From Trissonchulus latispiculum (lineage: Eukaryota; Nematoda; Enoplea; Enoplida; Ironidae): a DNA stretch of 64,000 nt. The position numbers and the translations under genes were made by a program. Shown one piece after another: positions 18,986 to 32,356 of this stretch. How positions within the stretch are numbered: the stretch's first letter is position 1; each line of letters starts with the position of its first letter. The stretch covers positions 1 to 64,000 of the forward strand of contig JASAND010013629.1 in assembly GCA_030248195.1 (NCBI GenBank), given 5' to 3'. The notes below the pieces were generated by a model. The model saw only the letters and a program-made list of their open reading frames with translations, was not told the DNA's origin and did no database searches.

Positions 18986-21900
18986 TTATGCACTCTTGAT
19001 ATCAGTAGTTCTATTTGCGCTACACATGTGGTTATTTCAGTGCGAGTTTACGTACAGTCTCCAATTTGGGGGAAATAGCTAAATTGGGTTTTTTTGGAGG
19101 GGAACAGTTGCCGGAGGTTTTATTGCCTCAATTCTAGGAGTTTCCTTGGACCGAACAATTTTTTAAATCAGTCTTAATGTTTCGAGCATGTTGCAAACTT
19201 AATACATTAGGAAGCGAAGATTGTGATTTGTTTTATGCAACGTTTTTCAATTAAATCCTTCGATCTTTGCCGTGTTCAGAGTTTACACACCATTTATCGA
19301 TAGAAAAATTTTTTCGTTTCAGTTTTCGGGACCGCTTAGACATGAGCCTTTGTTATCAATATCGAAACAGAAAAACACGCTAATATAAACTTCAAGCCTT
19401 AACCATCATACTTATCTTCTTCAACCTTGTGATTCCGTGCTTTCCGACGGAAAATATTTTGCTGGAAGAAGGAAATTTCTAACTCAAAAATTTTAAAACT
19501 CACATATTACATATAAAAACAGGATAAACCGATATTTCAAAATTTCTGAAATTTGTTTACGGCCAATCGAGCCACTTGTGGCTGTGGGCGTGGGCGGGCT
19601 GTGTTCACATCTTTCAGCCTCTCAACAACACTGGCTTTCTTAATCGGCCGAGCTTAATATACAGCAATAAACAACACCGTTTAATTGCAAGTCGCATACA
19701 GCGTGACCAATAAAAAAATCACGTCGACAAAAACAACAAACAAACAATCAATCAAGTAAACCAGAATACAATACAAAAAAGACCACTGTTTATTTAACAA
19801 AGACCTTTAAATGATTTATTAATGACGAAGAATCTGTGGATACTATTGAAAATCGATTAATTAGCAAACCACAGCCCTACAAATTTTTGATCTCAGAGTG
19901 TAAGCTAAAGATTTAGCACATACATTTCCACCAGCCAAATTATGACTTTTTAACGAAATCTCCGAGTCCAGAGTCAGTCAAAATTAACTTCAGCTTTTGG
20001 AATAGTACGAATTTAATTCCAAAGTAGAAAGGAAATTTAGCAACTTCTCCGAAGGAAACGGATTAAAAAATAGAGACTAAAGCTAAACGAGGTTGGTTCT
20101 TAACCTGCAAAAAAGGTTAGCGAAGTGCTGGGGCGTTGTTTGGAGACAGTGACTATGTATTAATAGGAGGGACTAATAAAGAGTTAAGAGTAAAGTGAAA
20201 ATTAACCCCCTTAAACTCGCCATTAACCCCCTTAAACTCGCCTGTTAACTTCACACAAGCCTGACTCTCATCTGCTTTAAGTCCTGCTTTAGCTGAAGAT
20301 CCAGTTAAACTTAACTCATTTGTACAACTTTAGCATGAAACAATGTTAATTTATGTTACCAACTGCATACAGCGTGAACATTTGCAACAAGAAACGGGTA
20401 CAAAAACAGAACAAAAAATCAACATAACAAACAGGACTTCCGTCATCCAACGAACGTAAAACCTGCAATTTTTATATTTCCATAGTACATATTATTTATT
20501 TAGCATAATTATATTGACTGGAACCAAAACGCTAAACAGAAACCCAGTAAATTAATAAAATCGACAAACACAAAATTTACACTAAGTAACGACATATATT
20601 TTAATTTTCTGAAGAAATCGCAAGTGAGTTGCCCAATCGGTAGAGCGTAAGGTTTGCCAACAAGATGGTTATCGCTCTATCACCAACTCGGACCCGAATT
20701 TTTCGGTTCTGCAGTGGTGTAGCTGGATTTATTCTACTGGCGGGGAGGTGCCCCCACAAACTAAATTCCCCCCTCCCAAGTTGTTTGGCAGAAACAAAAA
20801 TATTTGACAAAGAAAAATGGTCTAAGGCTGTTATTGAAAAATTTCCTGCTATAATAACTTATTTAAAAATTAGGAAAAATGCGCAAATACACTTCACTTA
20901 CATTCAAAATTTAAACAACCATGTCATAAAACATACGTAATATACAAACAAGATTACTTTAAGACGTGAAAAATAATATAAAAATTATAATATTTTAGCG
21001 TTCACAATCCTTATACTGCTGCAGTTTAAGGTGAAATGATTAACTATATGTTATGGTGGACTAAAATTAATATGAAAGATTTAAAAAAACTAAACCAACA
21101 CAAGTTTCCACATATGTTCGCTTCTAAGAAAGAATTTTAAACAACTTCAAATGCAATTTTAGCCAAAGATAAATCAATCATTCCACTTCAACTTAAACTG
21201 CACATAGGATTCAGGTAAATTGCGACAATATGATTTAAACGGTCGTTCCTCCTAATAGGACTTGAAAATTAAATTAAATTTATTTAAATTTAACTAAAAT
21301 TAAACAGTCTAGGAAGCAGGAAAAACTAATTCCCATTAATAAAAGCAGTTACAACAAACAATGCTATACGTAAGAAAGTACTCATTTAAAAACAATTTAT
21401 ATACGTACGTATGTATATTTTATTTGAACATTAAAGTTAAAACATAAAATAACCAATGCTTGGTAAAGAGGTTAAGTTCAGCAAATTTTAAGAAAACGGA
21501 CAATATAAATTATATAATATTTAAATTCAAATTAATAATAATTTAATCAGTGCTTCATATGGTGCTCCGTAGTGTCAGATAAATTCTTCAGATTCTTTTT
21601 AGTTAATAATTATACGTAGTTAAAACGTATAATTGTAGATACAGATAATAAACTGGTTAAGAATTAACACTCCTCAGTCTTCGTTAAGCCTGCAATTAAT
21701 TTGATTAATTAGCAAATAAGAAATAAATTAAATATATAATTAAAAGCAAAGACAAGACGATCCAATTATCCCACCTAAACTAATACGGTTTAGTTTGCCT
21801 ATAAAACTGAATTTTTGAGATCTTTTTAGCTGAGTGACATCGGCTCACGTATAAAACAAGTCAAATGCTACTGTATTGGGTATCTCAAAGACCACTTTAG

Positions 21901-23729
21901 CTCTCCCAGTTTTTTCGCCCAGTGGAAAACTCGCCAGTCGTTTGCTCTCGGACAAGGCAGTATCGACTGTGAAAGTAAAAACACAATTGTTTGCGAAGAA
22001 GGTTCATGAATTGTTGACGGCGCCAAAGCGACCCTAGATGACATGGTTTCTACTAGAGTACATAATAACTAAGAGTGTGACAAGCGCGAACCACTATGTT
22101 GTAGAGATAAATCGGGAAATAATGATCAACAGTATCTTTAAATGAAAAGGGAGGGGGGGCTTACCATCAAATGAGCAGAAAATAGTGCCTTAAATTAAAT
22201 TAAACCTTAATTAAACTTACGGTCCACCTGCAGGCTGAGGGCCTTGTTTACTGTACCCCCCACGGAACCACGGAGCTCAAAAGTTACAAAACATGGCAAA
22301 AAAACTTAAACGTTGACACGGATGTGAAACCTACAGGCTTCGCTACAAGTTTGCAAATTATGGTAACTGTCTGGAGACATGGAAAAATGACAGCCCGAAA
22401 AATTTAGGATCCTAATTTTACATTTTGAAATTTAGCTTTTGCTAGTCCAACCGCGGGATTTAAAGTGTCGACGCATGTACAGTACTCCAGCAAAGATTTT
22501 AATTAAGTCATAAGACTCTAATTTATATTTCCCATCCCTTGACCCCTTGACTGGCAAATATATTTATAAAGTATACAGAAAATGAACTGCGCAAAATCAC
22601 TACATTTTTGGAGATTTTGCATAGACTTAAGAACATGCAAAAATAGCCTTCTGCCCATGTTTTGTAAGTTTTGAGCCATGGATACCGCAGTGAGAAGCTA
22701 AAAGGCCAGAACTTACGCACTTTCAATTTCGGTCAGTCAATAAAATTTAACCCGATTCCAGTGACACGTCGGCAAAGCATACCGACTTGCTTTCCACAGA
22801 AAAACACTGCTGTTACGTAAATTCTTCAAATACAGGAGGACAAAGATCAAAATATTGCTAGGATGGGTGCGCATCCTGTACTCAATACAGTAATTTGTCC
22901 CGCCAGTTGGAATATTGGTTTATTGATGGTTCACGAAAAGGTTTTCTTAATCCTTTCTCAAACCTGTTTTGTGGCTGTCAGAGAGCCCAAGTCCAGCACA
23001 CGTCTTAGCAATGGGGTCAAAAGGGGAGCCAGTCCGGAATAGGGTCAAGATAGGACAGCCGGGCATAATTGGCATAAAGGATCCACAAACTCGGTTCGGT
23101 AGCATAATTTAAGGACCGGAGGCTTCCAACTCCGACATGACTGAGGATAAAACAGGACGAAATATAATCAGCCATGCTCCGAGCGGACACGCTGGAATCC
23201 ATTTGACACGCTGGTCAACGCCTCAGGGAGCGGGAGCTGAAAGGATAATCGCCAACTGCATCGACCACAGCCTGAAGGAAATCTCCAACCAGACGCGGAT
23301 TTTTTTGCTTTTTTGCTCCCCATCAATAAACTACAGGTCTTTCGGTCAACCTCGAGCACCCACCACGCCATCGAATTTGATAATCTTAATCTGATTAATT
23401 AATTAATTATAATTAATTAATCATAATTAGTATTTGTTGTGATACCAGAACAGACAGGATTTCATTCCCAACCAGCCACAGAATCCGCAAAATTCCAAAA
23501 ACTCTCCAGACAGCCGTCTTCCAGGGAAAATATTTCCGAAAAAAACGACCACCACCACCTAAAACAACAAAAAGCAACCCGCCCCCTATCACTGTCTGTA
23601 GGTGTTAAATCACAGGAAAAACCAATGTAAAAAGTAACGGATATAAAACCCACCATAAAAGTGGCAGTCCAATCCATTCTTTTTACAACATGAAACGGTG
23701 GATGGATGTGCTTTTCCCCCGCCGCCAGT
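18986..23729. other. AT-rich host DNA downstream of the KHDRBS-like gene
   Basis: No exon, structural RNA or element with defined ends is supported. Small items seen are a duplicated 21-bp unit at 20201-20242 and an AT palindrome near 23395-23425. A possible minus-strand poly(A) signal (TTTATT on the plus strand, 22919-22924) lies about 800 bases beyond the stop codon of the KHDRBS-like gene. The 3' untranslated region of that gene must begin at 23729, but its end is unknown. Confidence 0.4.
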
Positions 23730-23848
23730 CTAGTAGGGCGCCGGCCGCCCGCGTCCACCAGAAGCTGCCTTTCCACCGCCTGGCGCCGGTGGGGCGGGTG
23801 GTTGTGGGTAGGCCGTTGACGGTAGCGGTGGCTGACCATAGCCGGATC
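23730..23848 (-). CDS. KHDRBS-like gene, coding exon 8 (C-terminus)
   Basis: An acceptor TTTCAG precedes 23848, and the stop TAG is at 23732-23730. With one base from exon 7 it encodes residues 347-385: a Pro-rich GYGQPPLPSTAYPQPPAPP stretch and a short Gly/Arg tail ending GRGRPAPY. Pro-rich SH3-binding-like and tyrosine-containing C-termini are typical of Sam68-type proteins. Confidence 0.8.
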
Positions 23849-23974
23849 CTGAAATGGGTGTATATATAATTAAAATTAGTAATTAATCAAACTGAAAAAA
23901 GACTAAGATTGCGGTTTACGCCCAGAAAAAGACAGGATAAGAATTTGTGGACAAAATTTCCCAACAGCTTTTAG

Positions 23975-24715
23975 CACGGTTTTTTTTACGTAAAATACTG
24001 CGTATTTACGCAGTCGAGCTTAAAAATACGCAGTCAAAAACAAAAATACGCACCAAAATACGCAGCCGAAAAATTCGGCAGCAAGAATTTCCAGAGTGCT
24101 CTAAATTAATTTCTTGAGACAACTCAACGTAGTTTGGGCTCTGGCTTCTTGTGGGGGGCTCCGCCCCCCAAACCCCCCCATTTACCTCTTCGCTACATTG
24201 ATCCTTCCGTCTACAGTTGCTTCTAAGCACACGTATAATACATGCGTTGTTTTTGTTTCTATTTTGATTTGACATAGTAAACTAAAATCTTATCTGTTCT
24301 AAGACTCCATTTGTTCTATTCGTAAACTCTATTTGTCTAACCAACAATTAAGTTTACTATTAAATTGCTCCAGGCAAAGAATTCAAAGTTTTAAGAGCAA
24401 ATTTAATCCAAAATTTAAAATTTTCTTCAACTTCTGGGGGGCTGCGACCCCCAGACCCCCTGCGTATCTATTTCGTATCAAATATTCATATTTTTGCACC
24501 GCAGTTCAAAAGTAAAATGAAGCTAAAACCCTTAAGGTTGTTTAAAAACTATTAATTAACTTTAAAAACGAATTAATTCGACGCTAAATGCGTTTATAGC
24601 GTTTATAACGTTGAGAAGCGATTTTTGTAATTTTACGCAGTCGAAAATAAAAATACGCACTCGAAAACAAAAATACGCAAAATTTACGCAGGTCCGATTT
24701 TCAAAAAAAACCCTG
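23975..24715. mobile_element. hAT-type non-autonomous element in intron 7
   Basis: Ends are CACGGTTTTTTTTACG and AAAAAAAACCCTG, with perfect 8-bp duplications GCTTTTAG at 23967-23974 and 24716-24723. Subterminal repeats ATACGCAGTCGAAA point inward from both ends. Two G/C hairpin patches near 24150 and 24435 (GGGGGGCTCCGCCCCCC type) recur elsewhere in the window. Confidence 0.85.
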
Positions 24716-25021
24716 GCTTTTAGTACAAAAGAGTGTCAATTTGACTATGTAATCACTAAAATGGGAATTTTCGAGCACTCTTTACTAGCTTAGTTCCAGC
24801 AGGCTCCGGTAGAAAACAGGTCAATTTTACTACATCTTTGGCAATTTTTGAACACCACCTTCGATTTGACCCCCTCCTGTTACACCTTATCTACACTACT
24901 GTGTCTGTCTGTGCTCGGCCACTCTGCCCGTAGTAGGCAATATGGGGGGGGGGGGTCAGTCTCGGCAGATTTAGCACACTACAAGACGTGTCAACCACCC
25001 CACCCCCACCAACCAACCCAC

Positions 25022-25292
25022 CTCCATGCGAATAATCATAGGTATGATGATGGGCCATGGGCGCGTAGTGGCCATGATGATCCACTCCCACGCTGGCCGC
25101 AGCTGCAGCCGCTGCGGCACCCGCTGCAGCGTACGCGGCCGCAGCCGCAGCCACCTCCGCAGTGGAAGTGCCGCCGGCCGTCGTTCCGGGATAGGCCGCC
25201 CCGCCAGAGTAGTAGTAGTTGGGATAGGCAACGGCCGCATTGGGATCCGCAGTATAGCCGCCATTTCCACCGCCGCCCCCTGAATAATCGTC
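25022..25292 (-). CDS. KHDRBS-like gene, coding exon 7 (Tyr/Gly/Ala/His-rich region)
   Basis: An acceptor TTTTAG precedes 25292, and a donor GTGGGT starts at 25021. The exon encodes residues 257-346: DDYSGGGGG, an NYYYSGG patch, two polyalanine runs separated by YAAAG, then a His/Tyr segment (DHHGHYAP, HHHTYDY). Tyr-rich low-complexity tails are a hallmark of the KHDRBS family and are targets of tyrosine kinases in vertebrates. The polyalanine tracts are unusual. Base composition is much more GC-rich than the introns, as expected of coding sequence. Confidence 0.85.
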
Positions 25293-25946
25293 CTAAAACA
25301 ACAGCACACCACAAGCGTCAACCATGCTATTTGTATGATATCAACGCTGGCTTTTTCCTGTACCTAGGCTGTCAAAACTTTCTGGGGGGGGGGGGAGGGG
25401 GGAGACGAAAAATTTAAAAACTGCTTAAAACCAACCACTTAAAAGGAATAATTGTTAACTGAAACTTAGGTCTATGAATCCTGGGGAGAATGACACAAGA
25501 TGGAAGGGGGGGGGGCAATTTCGAAGGGTCGAAACGAGGACACGCTCATTTCCTGTACGCCTGTGCTAAAGCTCGAGAATGCACGCAGTACGCATGCGAA
25601 TACTTTGTGTCTGTTGAGAGCATTAGAACACACACACAGAGGGGGTGAATTTCTTTGATTCACTGTGGCCCAATTTTCGGGGGGGGGAGGGTCAGCCGTT
25701 AACGTGCAGAGGATGTTTCACGCATATAATACAGAGTATGTATGCTTGTTGTCACAATACAGTGCAAAATTGGTAGCTGATAATACCCGGCAAGAAACGC
25801 AGGAGATGGAAAATTGAAATTCGTCAAAACAGTGTACGTAATAAATAGTATATCACCACTATTCTATGAAGGCATGATACTACAATCATTATTGTATTAG
25901 ACATAAATCATCTGTATATTATACTTTGGAACATACAAAAACTTAC

Positions 25947-25986
25947 ATATCCTCCATAGCCGGAACTGTAACCACCACCACCGCCC
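25947..25986 (-). CDS. KHDRBS-like gene, coding exon 6 (40-nt microexon)
   Basis: It is flanked by TTTTGTAG and GTAAGT. It completes an Arg codon split with exon 5 and adds 13 residues, GGGGGYSSGYGGY, joining the RG-rich part to the Tyr-rich part. Phases fit exactly on both sides. Confidence 0.8.
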
Positions 25987-26179
25987 CTACAAAAGAATTA
26001 AACAAAATGTCAAAAATCTTGTACAGGCCAAACTACAGAATTTTTGTGCTACTTAACGCAATGCTACTCGTATCCCCACCGCCGAGTAAAAATAGAAATA
26101 AAAAGAAACAAGCTAAACTGGCATGAATGGTTTGCCGCCGCTTCTTTCTTTAGGCAGCTAAGTTCGTAGCGTCGATTCT

Positions 26180-27240
26180 CGGGAAATGGTTGCCTCTGAA
26201 AAGGTAGTTGGGATAAGGAACTTTTCTAGAAATGGTTGCCCTTGAAAGGGCAGTTGGGATAAGAGATTTTCACTAAATATTGCTAAAAGTTACTTGATAC
26301 AAACTCTTAAAGGGAGTCCTAGAAAATCCACCAGCTCAGCTTGACTACCGGCTTCGAAAAAAAGTACTGATATTAGGCTTTTCTAAACAATTTGCTCACT
26401 TTTGCGGACTCCAACAGCGTAGCATTTGGCCATATCTCGAGATCCACGGGAGCTAGAAACAGTTAGACTGCTGATTTGGAATCTGCGTCCCCGAATTACC
26501 CTATGACCGACTTTTCAACCAAATCGGACATTACACGTTTTTATCCATTTTTGACACCTTCACCTGAAAATGGTTGCCCATAAAAGGGCAGTTGGGATAA
26601 GAAATTTTCGACTAAATATCGCTAAAAGTTACTTTGCACTTCTTTTTAAAGGGTGTCCTAGCAAATCCACCGGCTAAACTTGACTAATGAGTTCAAAAAA
26701 CACAACTATTCGGCGTTTCTTTACAGTTTGCTCAGTTCTGCGGTCTCCAACAGTGTAACTTTTGGCCATATCTCGAGATTCACAAAAGCTAGAAAACTTC
26801 GATTGCAGATTTGGAATCTACGTCCCCGAATTACCCCAGGACAAACTTTTTGACCAAATCGGAGAGAAAAAGTTTTCGACCATTTTTGACACCTTCCTCT
26901 GAAAATGGTTGCCCATAAAAAGGTAGTTGGGATAAGGAATTTTCGATTAAATATCGCCACAAGTTACTTGACACTTCTTTTTAAAGGGTGTCCTAGCAAA
27001 TCCACCGGCTAAACTTGACTAACGAGTTCAAAAAACACAGATATTAGGCGTTTCTGGGCAGTTTGCTCACTTTTGCGGTCTCCAACAGTGTAAGTTTTGG
27101 CCATATCTCGAGATTCACAAAAGCTAGAAAAATTTCGATTGCAGATTTGGAATCTGCGTCCCCGAATTACCCTAGGACTGACTTTTCAACCAAATCGGAG
27201 AGAAAAAGTTTTCGACCATTTTTGAGAATCGCCTTGCCAG
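26180..27240. repeat. Tandem array of about 3 units of 333-341 bp in intron 5
   Basis: Units begin near 26229, 26569 and 26903 with AAATGGTTGCCC and GCAGTTGGGATAAG. They continue through CATATCTCGAGATTCACAAA-type and CCCCGAATTACCC blocks. The last unit is truncated at about 27225. The CCGAATTACCCTAGG block and the following ACCAAATCGGAGA are also found in the palindrome at 46077-46730. Confidence 0.75.
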
Positions 27241-27420
27241 AGAACCAGAACCCCCCTCTAAACCAGAACCATTTTAAAAAATTAAATTCCCTGCCCTGGT
27301 CGACTGGGTGGGGCTAGAGCGATGAAATTAAAATGGGCCAGGTTTGGGACCAATCCCCACATACCCACCAAATTTCAGCTCCGGGCATTGAGCCTAGCTT
27401 GAGTTAATAGGGGGGGACAA

Positions 27421-27456
27421 GAAGAAGAAGAAGAAGAAGAAGAAGAAGAAGAAGAA
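27421..27456. repeat. (GAA)12 microsatellite
   Basis: Twelve uninterrupted GAA triplets lie in intron 5 of the KHDRBS-like gene; on the sense strand of that gene they read TTC. Confidence 0.95.
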
Positions 27457-27675
27457 TAATAACACGACGAGAATAAGGGTTTGCCCTTTTCCTTCGGAAG
27501 TAGCGGCAAACCAATTAAGATTAGCTGTGCGCACGACGTACTGCCCTAAGCTTCTGGACTTGTCTACGATCTACTTTACTGTTAAAGTCACGACAACAAT
27601 AACATGTGTAGAGAATGACCTATATATACGGAACCAGCTCAGGCTTGAGTCAAATAGACTAAAGCGACAATTAAA

Positions 27676-28749
27676 TATAGTCAAGCGAGGAAAAAACCCA
27701 TCTTAATATGCGGGAAAAAACCCACCTCCAGTGTGGGCTTACCGGTATGAGCTATATAGGATTATAATAGCCTATCTTGAAGAGCGTCAAAAATAACCCT
27801 AGAGGCTGCATTATTGTTGTTCCCACTGCTTCCCTGCAAATTTTTTGGGACTTCGAAATTTTCGAAAATTTTGGTCCGTCTAAGTGCCGAAATTTGACAA
27901 ACTTTGGCTGGCCACCCTGAACTACTGGCAAGACTTAGACCAAAGCGGATTGTATGTATGTGTAGGGCATCTGTTGGGCTTTATGATGATATATGCCCCA
28001 CTGCTCTAACCCCTCCGGTGCGACCTGGGGGTGACCTAGAGTTGGCGGGGGAAAACCCATCGGCGGGAAAAAACCTACTTTTCAAAATTGAATATTTTTC
28101 TAACCGTTAGCAGGAAAGGACAAACTAATACATACATTCGTTTAATACAGCCTATAGATTAAATTGGTATAGGTTTTACCCGGGTTCGTTCTGTTATGGG
28201 TGGTCCAGGGGGTCTAAATCGGACATGGTGCCATTTCAAGCCAAAATATTAATTTTGGCCAAAAATGCTTATTTTTGCCTTAAAATGGGTCTAGTTTGGC
28301 TCTAAATACAGGAAAAACACGTTTTCTACACGATAGGATGCTTAAACTGCCAAAAATAAGCACTTTTAAAAAATTTCCAAAATTAGCCTATGTTTATGTG
28401 TTACACATATATACTTAATTTTGAAAATTCAATTTTTCCTGAAATTTTTCAAAAATGTTGGTATTTTTCGATGTAGACCTACTAAAAACAACCCGCTCTT
28501 TCGAATGGCTCAAATTTTTCCGGCACGAAAATGGGTTTTTCCCGCCGATGGGTTTTTCCCGCATTGGGTTTTTTCCCAACACGGAAAACTTTAATTTCTC
28601 CATAACGGCAGGGTCTAGAGAGACAAACTATACCTCATTCGAAAGCTTAGGGCAAACTCTAATTAAATACAGTATCAAAGTCGTGCTAGCCCAAACCAGT
28701 CGAAAGCTCTGGTCCAAGAAAAAAAGTGGGTTTTTCCCGCTTGACTATA
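27676..28749. mobile_element. Inverted-repeat element with GAAAAAACCCA hairpin blocks in intron 5
   Basis: The ends TATAGTCAAGCG (27676) and CGCTTGACTATA (28738-28749) are perfect inverses, each next to repeated GGGAAAAAACCCA / TGGGTTTTTCCCG blocks. The interior is non-coding. No target duplication is obvious. A related element with TATAGCCA ends lies at 35057-36764. Confidence 0.65.
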
Positions 28750-28903
28750 TATATACTTTCTAAAAATCAGTATTCCCAAAAAATGGCCAAATTCAAGCAA
28801 AGAAATATCCTAAAAATTTCAATTTTTTTTCCAAAGGGACACCCCACCCCCCTGGATAAAGCCCCTGCCTCCTATATACGCTGTTACGGCTTATGCGACC
28901 TAC

Positions 28904-29046
28904 CTGGGTCCCCCACGTCCCCCTCGCCCAGGCGGATAGGGGCCTCCGCGACCGCGAGGCGGCCCACCCCGACCCCGCCCGGCACCCATCGGACCCAGAT
29001 CAATGCCCATACTGGCCAGTTGGTTATTGACCAGCTCATCACGGAC
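28904..29046 (-). CDS. KHDRBS-like gene, coding exon 5 (RG/RGG-rich)
   Basis: An acceptor TGTTCTAG precedes 29046, and a donor GTAGGT starts at 28903. It encodes residues 196-242 plus two bases: VRDELVNNQLASMGIDLG, then a run of GRGRGG and PPRGRGG repeats. Arg-Gly repeats after the KH domain are typical of Sam68-type proteins and are usually arginine-methylated and RNA-binding. Confidence 0.85.
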
Positions 29047-29049
29047 CTA

Positions 29050-30253
29050 GAACAAAAAACAACAAAATACTCAATCATAGTTAATATGAAACATCAACAA
29101 AAGCAAACATGCTTTGCTGGTCAGTAAACAGTAAAATTAAGGGCAAAAACCTAACTGCCAGAATTAGGATAGATGCAGATGAAAACACTACAGCAGTAGT
29201 GTAGTGTAATGTAGTGAGCTGAAAAACAGATTATAATGGTTTATAAATGGAGGGCTCTTACAACAAAACGGGGGGCATATTTTAGAAATTTTTTTCAGAA
29301 TTTTTGTGGTTTTTGTATACAAAAATGTGAAAACTAATTTTAGGTGTTTTTTAGCTAAAATAGCGAAAATTTACAAAAAAGCGAAGCGAAAATTTTTTTT
29401 GAAAATTTAGGGTAAAAATGGTAAAATTTGGCAATTTGGGGGGGGGGGGGGAGGGCGAAGAGGGAGGCGCCTACAGAAGAATCAATAAAACTACACGATG
29501 GAGCATGAAAAATGCTATATAGATTGGCGGGTGACGTTGGTTAAGTTCTAAGCGGACAGTGGACTAGGTTTTTCAACGTTAACATGTATATAAATGATAA
29601 GAGGACTAGATTATAGACACACTAATGTGGACCGGCATCGTTGAACAACCCATACGTATTCGTGGTCACTCCTGAATGGTCGTGCAACTGGAATGCTCTA
29701 CTGGAATGCGTCCGTGGAACGCTGACGTCCTAGGCAATTAGGCAAACTGCATTGGACCAGCACAAACTGAAAGAGGAGCGGTTTAAAGCAGCGGTACGTA
29801 GCTAATCCAAGCAATTCACCCAAAGCCGAGCCAAGTCATTTCCAAATCGGGACATGGTACAGATTCTATTAAAGTAGGGGGGCCGCGCTGACTCTAATTC
29901 GTGAAGAAATATCCTAGTACCCAGGATTTTCTCTAGGCCAAAAAAGTGGTTAGGGGAAAGTGGAGGGGAGGAATAAAATGGGCTAAACTGTTAAAAATAC
30001 AGTAAAAATTGCGTGTTTTCTCCGTATACTGCTACAACTAAGCTCGAAAGTGCTCAAAAATCAAGTTTTAGCTCCAAAATAGACGATTTCTGACCAATAA
30101 ATTACGGCGAAGCCGGAAAATTTTGACCAAAATCCTTAAAATTTGGCCTTTTCTGGGCAGCTTATAGTGAGTGGGGGGAAGCACAAAAAGTGAGGGGTCG
30201 AGTGGGGGGCGTCTCCCCCCCCCCCAGTAAAGAAAACCCAGGTACCACCACCG
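29050..30253. other. Part of intron 4 without defined elements
   Basis: The sequence is AT-rich with one G run near 29440. No coding or RNA feature is supported. Confidence 0.4.
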
Positions 30254-30261
30254 GCACTGGC

Positions 30262-32022
30262 AGGCCTCATACTACCCAAAATCAAAAAAGAAGGAAAAAA
30301 TGTAGGAATATTTTGTAAAAAAGTAGGAAAAAGTAGGAATAAAAGTAGGAATCTTCCGAAAAAAGTAGGAATTTTTGCAGACAAATCTTGCGAGGTACGC
30401 ATTCTAATACGTAACAAATGAAGGTATGGAAATAAATGTTAATTTAATTTGAGGCACTGGCCAGGGGCGCACCCAGAATTTTGAAAAGGGGGGTCGAGAC
30501 AAAAATTTTTTGTGCTTCCGCAAAACGCCTTACGCAAGGGGGGGGGGGGGAGGCGGCAACAATTCTCAACAGTTCAGTGCTGCTGCAGCACAAGTGACCA
30601 AATCTGCGTTTAGTCAGAAACCCACACAGTCTGGGGGGCGGAGCCCACCAGAAGCTGAAAAATTTTTGATATTATAAAAAAATCCGTAATGGAAACCTTT
30701 AAAAAGATTTAATAAAAGTTGAGAAATTTTTGGAAGAATTTGTAATGGCAACCTTAAACGACTTGAATAAAAAGCTCTGCTGAAATAAGGGACATTGTCT
30801 GAAAATTCATTGCTGGCGGCACAATGTAAGTCGAACCACGAAAACTTTATATCGTTGGATTCAGCTCAGATGAACTTTATGATTGTTATTTTTACTCACA
30901 TTTGCTGGATTCGCTTTGCCAAAATTATGGGTCAAAAAGTGGTAATTTTCGAAAAAAATCAACTTCCAAATTTTGAAATACTACATATTATATATCAGCT
31001 GAAAGCGGTCGCCTAGGCGGTCCTGAAAATCTAATCGAAACTTTTTCCACTGAACGAGTCGCGAGTAATAACCAGTCAAAGTCGAAACAGCGGCAAATAT
31101 CAAAGGACTTTGAAAATAGAAGCTTCAACCAACGTTGAAATTTGGTGTGTAGAACTTTCGGTCAGGGGGAAAATTTTTCTGAAAAAATTGTAGCTAGTAG
31201 CATTTACCATCTTCTGGACATAAAAGCGGCACTCCTTGCGATCGCACGGGAAATTTCAAAACAGATTTTTCACGAAAAGAAAAATTTCATCATTCCGGCT
31301 GAGGAAATGTATGGTAGCTGTCTTGAAGCGTTTGAGAGATATAAACAAAACAATTTCATTTTCAAGTTTTCTGGTCAGTCATTCGGCAATGGCCGTTCCC
31401 ATAAACAGGTGGAATCAAGGAAAGAAAAATGGGATTGTCCAGTCCACCCTTACAAAAGTAGGCGTAAGAAGAAACAATCTGGCTTTTTCCCACAGGGGGG
31501 GGGTGGGGGTCCCCACAGACTTGGGTCGCTCCCCCCCCCTCGCCAGAATCGCCCCCCCCCCCAAGATTCGGGCCTCCCCCCCAGAACCCCCCCCACCCTA
31601 AAGTGCCCGGAAAAATAGGGTTTTGAGGGAAAATTTTTTCCGGCTTCGCCGGATTTTTACCCATTATTAAGCATTTTTTAGCTATTTTAAGCTTAAATTT
31701 AAGTTAAAATAGTCAACTTTTTAGCTTAGCAGCAAAAAATAGCTTTAAAAATAAAAAATCTAAAAAATTTTCTTCCCCCCCAGAAATCCGAGCCCCCCCC
31801 CAGAAATTTTTGCCTAGGAAAAAGCCAGACAATAGCGCCAAAGGCGCGAAAATTTTTTGAAATCCAGTGATTTAAAGTTACGTTAAAGACACTTTGAAAA
31901 TTTTTCTGATCTGTTCGCAAAAAAGTAGGAAAAAGTAGGAATTTTCAGCAAAAAGTAGGAAAAAAGTAGGAATGAAGGAAAAGTAGGAAAAAAGTAGGAA
32001 AAGTAGGAAGAGTATGAGGCCT
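30262..32022. mobile_element. 1.76-kb hAT-like element with AAAGTAGGAA subrepeats in intron 4
   Basis: Ends AGGCCTCATACT and AGTATGAGGCCT are perfect inverses. The flanking 8-bp duplication is GCACTGGC (30254-30261 and 32023-32030). Subterminal AAAGTAGGAA repeats occur at both ends in inverse orientation. The interior includes other degraded G/C-run repeats (30465-30660 and 31490-31640) and no transposase. Confidence 0.8.
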
Positions 32023-32205
32023 GCACTGGCACTTGCGGACAAGAGGCTATGCCTGAGCATTCTATTCCAGCGCCCCCCCCCAGTTACCGTCACGATGCGG
32101 GGCGCAACAGATCTGCCCTAACCAAGAAGGTTCAAGCTGGTTGCACGAACCGGAAAAAGAATAATAATCAGAAAGTAGAGGTACATAAACATATTATAAT
32201 TATAC

Positions 32206-32355
32206 CGGCTGCAGATAGTGTTCACTCAGCTCCGTGAGGACGCGCGCGATGCGATCAAAGGCCGTCGTGGCCCCGCCAATCGTCTCAATCTTCACATGCA
32301 AATGCTCACGATAGTGGGCATACTTCGGATCCCCCGATTTCAACAGTTCCACTTC
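32206..32355 (-). CDS. KHDRBS-like gene, coding exon 4 (second half of the KH domain)
   Basis: The acceptor TTTTCCAG precedes 32355, and donor GTATAA starts at 32205. It encodes residues 146-195: EVELLKSGDPKYAHYREHLH, VKIETIGG, then a helix ending LSEHYLQP. The GDPKYAH block is specific to the Sam68/KHDRBS branch of STAR proteins (Quaking-type proteins have KPNWEH there). Confidence 0.9.
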
Positions 32356-32356
32356 C

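Noticed and set aside
20635..20700. tRNA-like box A (GCCCAATCGGTAGAGCG) near 20640
   Set aside because: No matching box B or acceptor stem could be formed; at most a degraded tRNA-derived fragment.
24848..25417. 189-residue plus-strand ORF rich in His/Pro/Arg
   Set aside because: It is the antisense shadow of KHDRBS-like exon 7 on the minus strand, which has splice sites and correct phase.
31142..31618. 158-residue ORF in intron 4
   Set aside because: It crosses G/C-run repeat sequence within the 30262-32022 element and shows no domain or codon pattern of a gene.
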